This document shows, in pieces, positions 15,910 to 22,855 of a stretch of DNA of 40,585 nucleotides (position 1 is the stretch's first letter; each line of letters opens with the position of its first letter). The position numbers and the translations under genes are program-made. The notes under the pieces are model-generated. The model saw nothing but the letters and a program-made list of their open reading frames with translations, was not told the origin of the DNA and did not search any database. The stretch is from CAYSLZ01 sp964468355 (lineage in GTDB: Bacteria; Patescibacteriota; Microgenomatia; UBA12405; JAHJSD01). The stretch spans positions 1-40,585 of the forward strand of contig CAYXSV010000006.1 of assembly GCA_964468355.1 (NCBI GenBank), read 5' to 3'.

Positions 15910-16956
15910 ATGAAACATATACTTTTTCCGGCACTTTTTTCATTAGTAATTTCAGCCGCAACTACACCTTTAACCATCTGGTTTTTTAAAAAAAATAATT
16001 GGCTCGAAGACCCTCAAAAAGAAAAAAGGAAAAATATTACTCATCAAAAACCAATACCTAGAGGAGGAGGGATCAGCTGTTTTATTGCTATTTTTTTAAC
16101 CAGCATGGTCTTTCTTTCCCCTGATCCTCACCTAAAAGCAATTTTAGCCGCTTCTCTTTTAACCGTAATTGTCGGGTTTTTTGACGATATTTTTAATCTT
16201 AACCCCTATCTGCGCTTATTAACCAATGCACTAACAGCAATGATAATTATCTCCTCCGGTGTAAAAATTAATTTTATTACCAATCCACTTGGCGGGATTA
16301 TAAATTTAAATTTTAATATTGGCCCAATTAATATTGCCGGTTTAATTAGTTTAATTTGGATTTTATGGTGTATGAATGTCATCGGCTGGTCAGCCGGAAT
16401 AGCCGGCCAACTGCCCGGTTTTATTTCTATCACCAGTTTAATCATCGGCATACTAAGTTTAAGATTTATTCAAGATATAACCCAATGGCCGGTAATTATT
16501 CTTGCCGGAGCTGTTTCCGGAGCATACTTGGGTTTTCTTCCTTACAACTTCCCTCCACAAAAAATTATGCCGGGCTACAGTGGAAAAAGCTTAGCTGGAC
16601 TGCTTATTGCCGTTTTGGCTATTCTTTCAGGAGCTAAATTAGCAACGGTTATTTTAACTCTCGGAATTCCTATGCTCGATGGGGGCTGGGCAATAATTAG
16701 AAGGATCTCAAAAGGCAAAGCGCCGGTATGGGGAGACGCTCAACATTTACACCATTTGTTTTTAAAAGCCGGCTTTTCTAAACCGGCAACTGCAATCATT
16801 TACTGGCTTTTCTCTGCTGGGTTAGGAACATTAGTACTTCAACTAAATAGCCGGCAGAAAGTTTGGACTTTTTTAATGGTCGGAGTAGGTTTTATATTTC
16901 TAATTATCTATCTTAAAAAGCTGATCAAGAAGAATCATTCTGACTTTTCCGCGTAA
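15910..16956 (+). CDS. MraY/WecA-family phospho-sugar transferase-like protein with altered motifs
   Basis: A polytopic protein of the family that attaches a sugar-1-phosphate to polyprenyl phosphate. Conserved features are PRGGG (50-54), GFFDD (89-93) and the C-terminal HLHH (279-282). Two usually acidic motifs differ: the N-x-x-x-x-D-G-x-D-G stretch reads N156 to G166 as NVIGWSAGIAG, with both Asp replaced, and the G-D-x-G-S motif reads GYSGK (222-226). The fold is likely kept but activity or substrate may differ. It ends the three-gene glycan operon and overlaps the convergent PEGA gene by 22 nt. Confidence 0.78.
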   Translation: MKHILFPALFSLVISAATTPLTIWFFKKNNWLEDPQKEKRKNITHQKPIPRGGGISCFIAIFLTSMVFLSPDPHLKAILAASLLTVIVGFFDDIFNLNPYLRLLTNALTAMIIISSGVKINFITNPLGGIINLNFNIGPINIAGLISLIWILWCMNVIGWSAGIAGQLPGFISITSLIIGILSLRFIQDITQWPVIILAGAVSGAYLGFLPYNFPPQKIMPGYSGKSLAGLLIAVLAILSGAKLATVILTLGIPMLDGGWAIIRRISKGKAPVWGDAQHLHHLFLKAGFSKPATAIIYWLFSAGLGTLVLQLNSRQKVWTFLMVGVGFIFLIIYLKKLIKKNHSDFSA

Positions 16957-17762
16957 TCGTTGGAAACCCAACCCTCTTCGCCTTCCTCGTATTCTATTTT
17001 GTACCAACCGGAATCTTCCTCTAAAAAGTTGAATTTTTCACCCGGCTCAACTCTGCCTACCTCCTCATAACTGGTACCAGGCCCGCCTCTTACCCTTAAC
17101 CAGCCAGTCGGTGTTTCGTTAATCAAAACTTGTGGAATAACCACCTCTGTTTCATTTGGAGTCGGAGTTAACTGATCAGTTAATCCTTCCTCTTGTTTAA
17201 CCAATTCCACTTCAGCTACTAATCGATATCCTTTAAGCGTACGCGCCATTATTTCAACTTCTTTATAACCCGGCGCGGAAATTGAAATCCGATGTTCTCC
17301 TTCACCGACATCCTCTAAATTTAATGGTGTAAATCCCTGCATTTGATTATCAACGCTTACCGAACACTCATCCGGCTTACAATTAATCATTAAACCGGCT
17401 TTATCGCGAGAAGCAATTTTTTCAAGATATATTAATCTTCCTCCGGTAAGTTCTGGGTTGCTGTTAAATTCCCTGCTGACAAAAGTTTGTGTATTCGGGT
17501 TAAGGATCAATTTTTTTTTCCAGACCTGATCAATTTCTTTCTGTTCAGGTACCAAACGAATATCAACTTCACCTGCTTCAATATTATCGTTCTCATAAGG
17601 AGTTGATCCTGCCTCACGCCCGTCAATATAAACTGTTGCTGACGGGTAAGCATCCAAAGAGATTGCCGCTTTTTTTGCACCAAGGTCACCGGTGAAAATA
17701 AAAACAATTAAGCCGATTACCCCGACTACGCCAACTAATACCAATAATCCCTTTTTTGTCAT
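16935..17762 (-). CDS. Anchored PEGA-repeat and SH3-like domain protein
   Basis: An N-terminal membrane helix (about 5-24) is followed by two PEGA-type beta domains. The first is around YPSATVYIDGREAGSTPYEN and the second around CSVSVDNQMQGFTPLNL to ISAPGYKEVEI. After a Thr/Pro linker comes a bacterial SH3 domain (WLRVRGGPGTSYEEVGRVEPG, GWVSNDYAE) at the C-terminus. PEGA domains are found on surface proteins and SH3b domains often bind peptidoglycan, so an envelope-associated structural role is likely. The 3' end overlaps the converging MraY/WecA-like gene by 22 nt. No terminator hairpin is visible between them. Confidence 0.82.
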   Translation of the reverse strand: MTKKGLLVLVGVVGVIGLIVFIFTGDLGAKKAAISLDAYPSATVYIDGREAGSTPYENDNIEAGEVDIRLVPEQKEIDQVWKKKLILNPNTQTFVSREFNSNPELTGGRLIYLEKIASRDKAGLMINCKPDECSVSVDNQMQGFTPLNLEDVGEGEHRISISAPGYKEVEIMARTLKGYRLVAEVELVKQEEGLTDQLTPTPNETEVVIPQVLINETPTGWLRVRGGPGTSYEEVGRVEPGEKFNFLEEDSGWYKIEYEEGEEGWVSNDYAEKSE

Positions 17763-17816
17763 TTTATTACCTGGGGAGCCAAATTCTCCCTGTTATTAAT
17801 ATACCAAATATTATCC

Positions 17817-17844
17817 GTAAGGACAATCCTAGGATTGTCCCTAC
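17817..17844. repeat. REP-like palindrome downstream of the intact RAYT
   Basis: A 28-bp palindrome with one mismatch, half-site GTAAGGACAATCCT, preceded by the same ATTATCC found before the two copies near the window start. It lies 17 bp past the RAYT stop codon. Confidence 0.8.
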
Positions 17845-17861
17845 AATTACATGAATGACTA

Positions 17862-18428
17862 CTAACTATCAGGATTATTTCTATCAATGGACCAATTAAT
17901 CGGATTATTAGAAATATATGTGCGAATTTTATATAGTGATTTTTCATTACGGATAATGTGGTCATAAAATGACCGTTGCCATAATTTCCCCTCAAACGGT
18001 TTCCATCTACTATTTTTTACCTTGCTGATATATCTATTAGTCGTCATTGTTTTAAACCACTGAATTACTTTAGACAAATTAAAATCATCTTTTTGAGGAC
18101 AGACACACTGGTCTGTCCCTACATTTTTTTTATTTGTAGGGGCGGACCAATGTGTCCGCCCTGATTCAGGTGAATAAATCACTATTGCGTGAATATGGTT
18201 TGGCATTATTTGGTAACAATCAATTTTTGTGCCGTAAAAACGTTCGGGCACCTTCAGCCACCATGTCCGAATCATTTCTCCAACTTCATTCAATCTTACT
18301 TTTCCATTTTCAATTTTCCCAAACCAACACTGTAGTTTAAACGTACAAATCGTAATATAATACCAGCCGGGCGCAGAATAATCGTAATCAGGTAACCGGT
18401 TTCTTTTTCTTGGAGATGAAATTACCAT
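17862..18428 (-). CDS. RAYT: REP-associated tyrosine transposase (IS200/IS605 Y1 family)
   Basis: A 188-aa HUH-type transposase. The metal-binding motif HIH is at 78-80 (MPNHIHAI). WQRSFYDHIIRNEK (150-163) supplies the conserved C-terminal segment with a candidate catalytic Tyr, and YISNNPINW follows. RAYTs are usually single, domesticated copies that recognise REP palindromes. Here residues about 89-112 are encoded by two REP-like hairpins (18097-18118 and 18140-18161) in the frame, enlarging the loop between the HUH motif and the next helix (LSKVIQWFK). The frame stays open, so the gene could be active. A decayed relative lies at 710-1020. Confidence 0.88.
   Translation of the reverse strand: MVISSPRKRNRLPDYDYSAPGWYYITICTFKLQCWFGKIENGKVRLNEVGEMIRTWWLKVPERFYGTKIDCYQIMPNHIHAIVIYSPESGRTHWSAPTNKKNVGTDQCVCPQKDDFNLSKVIQWFKTMTTNRYISKVKNSRWKPFEGKLWQRSFYDHIIRNEKSLYKIRTYISNNPINWSIDRNNPDS
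18097..18118. repeat. REP-like hairpin inside the RAYT coding sequence (1)
   Basis: Stem GGACAGAC (18097-18104) with GTCTGTCC (18111-18118) and a 6-nt loop, followed by the CCTAC-type end. Translated in the RAYT frame. Confidence 0.75.
18136..18161. repeat. REP-like hairpin inside the RAYT coding sequence (2)
   Basis: GTAG end, stem GGGCGGAC (18140-18147) with GTCCGCCC (18154-18161) and a 6-nt loop. With the first hairpin it forms a head-to-head pair (ends facing each other across 18119-18135), like a BIME. Confidence 0.75.
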
Positions 18429-18449
18429 TAACTAATACTACAATATCAG

Positions 18450-18478
18450 TTGAAGGTGGATAAGAGTAATGTTAAAAT
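18450..18478 (+). promoter_or_regulatory. Promoter of the tRNA pair
   Basis: TTGAAG (18450-18455), 17-bp spacer ending in TGT, TAAAAT (18473-18478): an extended -10 promoter 10 nt before the tRNA-Val 5' end. Confidence 0.6.
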
Positions 18479-18488
18479 CTAATTTACG

Positions 18489-18562
18489 GGGCGGTTAGCT
18501 CAGTTGGCTAGAGCGTTTCTTTGACGTAGAAAAGGCCAGGGGTTCGAGTCCTCTACCGCCCA
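18489..18562 (+). tRNA. tRNA-Val (anticodon GAC)
   Basis: A full cloverleaf can be drawn. Acceptor GGGCGGT pairs with ACCGCCC (18555-18561). The D arm is GCTC/GAGC, the anticodon stem TTTCT/AGAAA encloses TTGACGT with anticodon GAC at 18523-18525, and the T arm contains GGTTCGAGTCC. The discriminator is A18562. The genome continues CCC, so the 3' CCA is not encoded. Confidence 0.95.
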
Positions 18563-18625
18563 CCCACGTACCAGTACAAGCACGGTACATGGCGGGCTTG
18601 CCTCGCCGTAGTCACAGACGAAGGC
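18563..18625 (+). other. Structured spacer between two tRNA genes
   Basis: The spacer contains GTACC ... GGTACATGGC, resembling the core of the 160-bp repeats at 28723-28886 and 34447-34608, followed by a GGCGGGCTTGCCTCGCC stretch. It may be a degraded or related palindromic repeat. Confidence 0.4.
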
Positions 18626-18699
18626 GGGCCGTTAGCTCAGTCGGCTAGAGCGCTGTCCTGATAAGACAGAGGTCTCAGGTTCGAGTCCTGAACGGCCCA
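18626..18699 (+). tRNA. tRNA-Ile (anticodon GAT)
   Basis: Acceptor GGGCCGT pairs with ACGGCCC (18692-18698). The anticodon stem CTGTC/GACAG encloses CTGATAA with GAT at 18660-18662, and the T arm contains GGTTCGAGTCC. The discriminator is A18699 and CCA is not encoded. It converges on the P-type ATPase gene. Confidence 0.95.
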
Positions 18700-18704
18700 C
18701 ATTA

Positions 18705-20699
18705 TCACTTCGTACTTTTTTCTTTATACCAAAGCTTTATTAATTCTATTCCAATTAGATCCAGAAAACCGAATATAAAAACTATCAACAGCAACCAAGG
18801 GGGCAAAGGAATAGTACTAAAAATCTGACCAAGAAAAGGAACATAGGCCACCAGTAACATAGACATAAAACCAATTAACACCGAAAAATTAAGTGTTTTG
18901 TTTGAAAAAGGATTAAACTCCCAAATATTTCTTGACAAACTGCGGGTAGCAAAAACAAAAAGTAGAGAATCAAAAGCCAAAGACAAAAAAACAATTGTCC
19001 GCACTATTTCTATTGAATATCCCAAATTAAGAAAAAATAAAAACAGGCCGACTAATAAAATATCACTTACTAGGCCAACAGTGAAAATAATTGTCTTCAC
19101 TTCTTTGTCTAAAAGCCGTGTATTTTTATCTCTCGGCTTTTGTTTCATTACATCACTAGTTCCTTTTTCATAAGCTAAAGACAGTGCCGGCAAACTGTCT
19201 TCAAACAGATTTACCCACAATATTTGGACCGGCAGTATCGGTAAGGGCAGTTTAAACGCAAAACTAAATCCAATCAGCATTAATTCAGTAAAACTCCCGG
19301 AGAGCAAATAAACAATAACTTTTCTAATATTTTCAAATATAATTCTGCCCTGTTCAACCGCAGTAATTATCGTTGAAAAGTTTGAATCCATTAAAACCAT
19401 GTCGGCAGTTTGTTTGGCAACATCGGTTGCTTCCCCAACAACAATTCCAATATCAGCTTTTTTTAAAGCTAAGGCGTCATTAACTCCGTCGCCCATCATT
19501 GCTACTGTTTTTCCATTTTTTTGCAGTGCATTAACAATTTTAATTTTTTGTTCTGGTGATATTCGATAAAAAAGTTTGATTTCCTCAACTTTACCGGCCA
19601 AAGCAGATGCGGAAATTTTTCCCAAACTCTTTCCGCTCATCACCTCCGAGGATTTCAAAGGACCATGGTTAAGATCCAAACGGTTAATTACCGCAGCTGC
19701 TGTTTGATAATAATCTCCGGTAATAACTTTTAATTTAATTCCGGCTTTTTTAGCCAATTTTAAAGATTTTTTTACTCCTTTTCTAGCCGGATCAGAAAAA
19801 AAGACCAACCCTTGAAAATCAACGTTAACTCCCTGCCAATTGTTTTCAACCAACTTTTTCCAAACGTCTTCTTTTATTGCACCAACGGCAATTGCCCTAA
19901 AACCCTCGGTAGTTTTTTCTTGTAATTTATTTTCCCAATCATTAACTTCCTCTTTTTTTAATTGCGAGTTTTTTAATAAAATTTCCGGCGCCCCGTAAAT
20001 ATAAATTATTCCATTCATTTTTCCGGCAGAAAACTTCCGCTGAGCAGAAAATGGAAGCTGTTCTTCCACCTTCTCTAACAAATCTTCTCCGCCGGTAAAA
20101 CTTGAGGTCTTATCTTTAATCCAGTCCCACAAGGCAATATCTACGGCATTAACCAAACTGTTAGCAATAACCAGGGCTTTTTCCACTTCTGCTTTGTTTT
20201 TCGTTTCAACTTCAACCACCCGCATCTTACCTTCAGTTAAAGTACCGGTTTTATCAAGACAAATTACATTTACCGCCCCCAAAGTTTCTGCGGCCAATAG
20301 TTTACGAACCAGGCCCCTTTTTTTAGATATCCTCTTCATTCCAAGCGCTAAAACCATGGTTACCGAAATTGCTAAACCTTCAGGTATAGCAGCAACAGCC
20401 AAACTGACCGATAAAGTGAAAATTTCTTCGAAACCTCGTCCCAGAATTAATCCTTCGACCATAACAATCAAGCATAAAATGCCGATAATTAACGTCAAAG
20501 TTTTTGCTAACTTCTGCACCTGAAGTCTTAAAGGAGTAGATTCACCGACCGTTCTTTTCAGTTTTGAAGCAATCTCCCCCATTCTCGTTTTTTTACCGGT
20601 TTTAGTAACTGAAAATTCAGCTGTTCCCGAAACTACAGTCGAACCCATAAAAACCTCTTCTTCCTCCTTTTTCGCCACTGGTCTGGACTCACCGGTCAA
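18705..20699 (-). CDS. P2-type cation-transporting ATPase, C-terminal part (split gene)
   Basis: This part holds the A-domain motif TGES, the membrane motif IPEGLAISVTMVLALG typical of P2 (calcium or sodium/potassium-like) pumps, the phosphorylation site DKTGTLT, the hinge MGDGVNDALALKKADIG and the last membrane helices (NLFEDSLPALSLAYE). It couples ATP hydrolysis to cation export. The frame is open upstream to the G8 tract at 20825-20832, and joins the N-terminal fragment if one G is removed. The ATG used here lies inside the A domain and is unlikely to be a true start. Joined length would be about 813 aa, normal for a short P2 ATPase. Confidence 0.85.
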   Translation of the reverse strand: MTGESRPVAKKEEEEVFMGSTVVSGTAEFSVTKTGKKTRMGEIASKLKRTVGESTPLRLQVQKLAKTLTLIIGILCLIVMVEGLILGRGFEEIFTLSVSLAVAAIPEGLAISVTMVLALGMKRISKKRGLVRKLLAAETLGAVNVICLDKTGTLTEGKMRVVEVETKNKAEVEKALVIANSLVNAVDIALWDWIKDKTSSFTGGEDLLEKVEEQLPFSAQRKFSAGKMNGIIYIYGAPEILLKNSQLKKEEVNDWENKLQEKTTEGFRAIAVGAIKEDVWKKLVENNWQGVNVDFQGLVFFSDPARKGVKKSLKLAKKAGIKLKVITGDYYQTAAAVINRLDLNHGPLKSSEVMSGKSLGKISASALAGKVEEIKLFYRISPEQKIKIVNALQKNGKTVAMMGDGVNDALALKKADIGIVVGEATDVAKQTADMVLMDSNFSTIITAVEQGRIIFENIRKVIVYLLSGSFTELMLIGFSFAFKLPLPILPVQILWVNLFEDSLPALSLAYEKGTSDVMKQKPRDKNTRLLDKEVKTIIFTVGLVSDILLVGLFLFFLNLGYSIEIVRTIVFLSLAFDSLLFVFATRSLSRNIWEFNPFSNKTLNFSVLIGFMSMLLVAYVPFLGQIFSTIPLPPWLLLIVFIFGFLDLIGIELIKLWYKEKSTK

Positions 20700-20808
20700 A
20701 ATTGCTTCATTAACGTAAAAATCTCTTGAGTTGATAAGTTTTCCGTCAGCGGGAATTGTTTGACCTCTTTTTACAATAACAACATCTTCCGGAACAATAT
20801 CAACCGCT

Positions 20809-21147
20809 TCAATTTCCTGTTTCTCCCCCCCCTCTTAGAACAACGGCTTTCGGTTTAACTATCCCCCTTAAAGACTCTAGGGCCTTTTCAGACTTGTATT
20901 CTTGAAAAAAACCAAGACCGGTATTAACAACAACTGCCAAAAAAATCACCCCGGCATCAATCAGCTCTCCTAAAACTAAACTTAAAAGGCCGGCAAAAAA
21001 AAGAATATATATTAATGGAGATTTAAATTGACTTACCAAAACTGACAGCCAAACTACTTTTTGCTGACGTTCAATTTCATTAGGGCCGTACTGATCCAAC
21101 CTATTCTTCACTTCCCTATTGGTTAAACCGGAAGTTTTTTTGGGCAT
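20809..21147 (-). CDS. P2-type cation ATPase, N-terminal part (split gene)
   Basis: The fragment has a cation-ATPase N-terminal domain (GLTNREVKNRLDQYGPNEI), then the first two membrane helices and the beginning of the A domain (VKPKAVVLRGG). After RGGG it runs into a stop, caused by one extra G in a G8 run. With seven G the frame continues GEKQEIEAVDIVPEDVVIVKRGQ into the C-terminal part. The start overlaps the end of the MinD-type gene by 25 nt, making this the sixth gene of the metal operon. It could be a dead gene, a phase-variable gene or an assembly error; the sequence alone does not decide. Confidence 0.82.
   Translation of the reverse strand: MPKKTSGLTNREVKNRLDQYGPNEIERQQKVVWLSVLVSQFKSPLIYILFFAGLLSLVLGELIDAGVIFLAVVVNTGLGFFQEYKSEKALESLRGIVKPKAVVLRGGGETGN
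20825..20832 (-). repeat. G8 homopolymer at the ATPase frameshift
   Basis: Eight C on the plus strand (eight G in the coding strand). Loss of one base restores a continuous P-type ATPase frame. Confidence 0.85.
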
Positions 21148-22022
21148 TTTATTTTAGTTAATTTTTTTAGTCGCCATGACATCTTTTCTATTTCTTGCTT
21201 AGTCTTTAAATCTGTTCCCATGATTGGTTTTAATTGGGACAAAGCAGTAAATATATCTTTATCATAACTTATTTTACCTAAATATTTCTTTCCAGCCCAA
21301 TTAATAATTACTTCAGTTTTTTGCTGATCAAGATCATATTTGTTTATAACTAATCGCCAATCTAAATTAAAGTTTTTAACTACTGACAATATTCGTTTTA
21401 AATCTGACCAGCCAGTTGGTGTTGGTTCAGTAACCAACAAAACTAAATCTGTTGATTTTAATGCAGCAGTTACCGGACAACCCAACCCCGCTGGAACATC
21501 AATTAACTTGATATCAAAGGAAAGCTCTTTTTTAAACTCAATTATCTCATCTACAATCTTGCCTGACCCGGTTTGGCCAGGATAAAGCTGCCCAGAAATC
21601 AAAGGAAAACCGAAAATACTTTTCTTAAACTTAATTTCACCATTAACAACTTTTTCCATTTTAATTATTTCCGGTCCTAAAATTTCTTGACACAAACCGC
21701 AACCCTCACATAAAAAAGGATTAATTTTCAACTGATTATCGCTGCAGCTAATTGCTCCAAACTGACAGTTAACTTTAAAATCTTGACAATTAAAATCTCT
21801 TTTAATTACTTTAGCCTTTTCAGTTAGGGAAACTTTTTTCGTTTCATCCCAATCATCAATCCCTCCCAACCACAAATGTAAATTGGGGGCATCAACATCA
21901 GCGTCAATTGCAATTATTTCCCGGTCACGGCTTAAAAGCATTGCTAAAGCAGAAGTAAACATTGATTTACCAACTCCGCCTTTTCCAGAAGCAACAGCAA
22001 TAGTTAAATCTTTTCTAGACAT
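21123..22022 (-). CDS. MinD/ParA-type ATPase with degenerate ferredoxin insert
   Basis: A deviant Walker A motif GKGGVGKS at the N-terminus and IDADVDAPN define the MinD/Mrp P-loop family. The insert region that in relatives carries two 4Fe-4S sites is reduced here. The first site keeps only scattered Cys (NCQDFKVNCQFGAISC), and the second reads CEGCGLCQEIL with Leu where the fourth Cys is expected. The downstream part (DVPAGLGCPVTAALKSTDLVLLVTEPTP) matches the family. It overlaps the partner MinD-type gene by 19 nt. Paired proteins of this type occur in the Desulfovibrio ORP cluster. Confidence 0.82.
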   Translation of the reverse strand: MSRKDLTIAVASGKGGVGKSMFTSALAMLLSRDREIIAIDADVDAPNLHLWLGGIDDWDETKKVSLTEKAKVIKRDFNCQDFKVNCQFGAISCSDNQLKINPFLCEGCGLCQEILGPEIIKMEKVVNGEIKFKKSIFGFPLISGQLYPGQTGSGKIVDEIIEFKKELSFDIKLIDVPAGLGCPVTAALKSTDLVLLVTEPTPTGWSDLKRILSVVKNFNLDWRLVINKYDLDQQKTEVIINWAGKKYLGKISYDKDIFTALSQLKPIMGTDLKTKQEIEKMSWRLKKLTKIKCPKKLPV

Positions 22023-22855
22023 TTTTCTATTTGATAACTATCTAACTCTAATAATTTCTTTTGGGTATAAGCTTTAATTATATTTGAACTATGAGGAATT
22101 TCAGCGATTATTTTCTCCTTATCAAAATAATCTTTGATTAATTTTAAATTACCTAAATCACTTTGGTTAACTATTATTCGATAGTCCAATCCCAGTTTTT
22201 TAATAACTTCAATGATTACACCCAAATCATGTTGCCCCAAGGGCGTTGGCTCAGTAACCGCAATTGCTAAATCAACTTCCAACAGGGCATTAATTACGCT
22301 ACAATGAGTTCCAGGAGCAGTATCAATAATTATTTTTTCCGCCCCAAATTGTTTGGCTTTTTCATAAGCATGCTTTTTTAACTGGCCGACAATAGGTCCT
22401 GTTTCCTCAACCCCAACCTCGGTTATTCCAGTAACTAAAAGTAAATTAGAATAAATTTGGTTTTCATAAAAATGTGCTGTTAATTTTTTTTTGGGTTTTA
22501 TTGCCCCATAGGGACAAATTTCCCAGCACAAGCCGCAACTAGCACACAATTCCGGGAAAAACTTCGGGTACTGACCCACCGGGGCAAAAATAGCATTAAA
22601 GCGACACTTCTGCCCACACAAACCACACTTTTTACATTTATTTTTAATTAAATGAGGGTAGTTAGCGTAAATTTGTTTGCTCTCTTTTTTCAAATTCCGA
22701 TTAACTAGAAGATGGTCGTTAGGGCACTCAACATCAGCATCAACAAGAACAACTTTTTCCTTTTTAGCTATTTGGTTAGCTAATAAAATTGAAACCGTTG
22801 ATTTACCCACTCCGCCTTTACCCCCGGTAACTGCAATTTGCTTAATTTTACTCAT
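22004..22855 (-). CDS. MinD/ParA-type ATPase with two 4Fe-4S ferredoxin motifs
   Basis: Walker A GGKGGVGKST and the VDADVECPN segment mark the MinD/Mrp family. The inserted ferredoxin-like region has two complete Cys sets, CKKCGLCGQKC and CASCGLCWEICP, enough for two 4Fe-4S clusters. IDTAPGTHCSV and TEPTPLGQHDLG follow as in related proteins. Such ATPases are thought to use ATP to assemble or hand over metal clusters. It likely works as a heterodimer with the degenerate partner encoded next. It overlaps the CDF gene by 8 nt. Confidence 0.85.
   Translation of the reverse strand: MSKIKQIAVTGGKGGVGKSTVSILLANQIAKKEKVVLVDADVECPNDHLLVNRNLKKESKQIYANYPHLIKNKCKKCGLCGQKCRFNAIFAPVGQYPKFFPELCASCGLCWEICPYGAIKPKKKLTAHFYENQIYSNLLLVTGITEVGVEETGPIVGQLKKHAYEKAKQFGAEKIIIDTAPGTHCSVINALLEVDLAIAVTEPTPLGQHDLGVIIEVIKKLGLDYRIIVNQSDLGNLKLIKDYFDKEKIIAEIPHSSNIIKAYTQKKLLELDSYQIEKCLEKI

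Noticed and set aside
16935..16956. Overlap of MraY/WecA-like and PEGA genes as a sign of a wrong gene call
   Set aside because: Both proteins have clear domains; 22-nt convergent overlaps fit the dense packing seen throughout.
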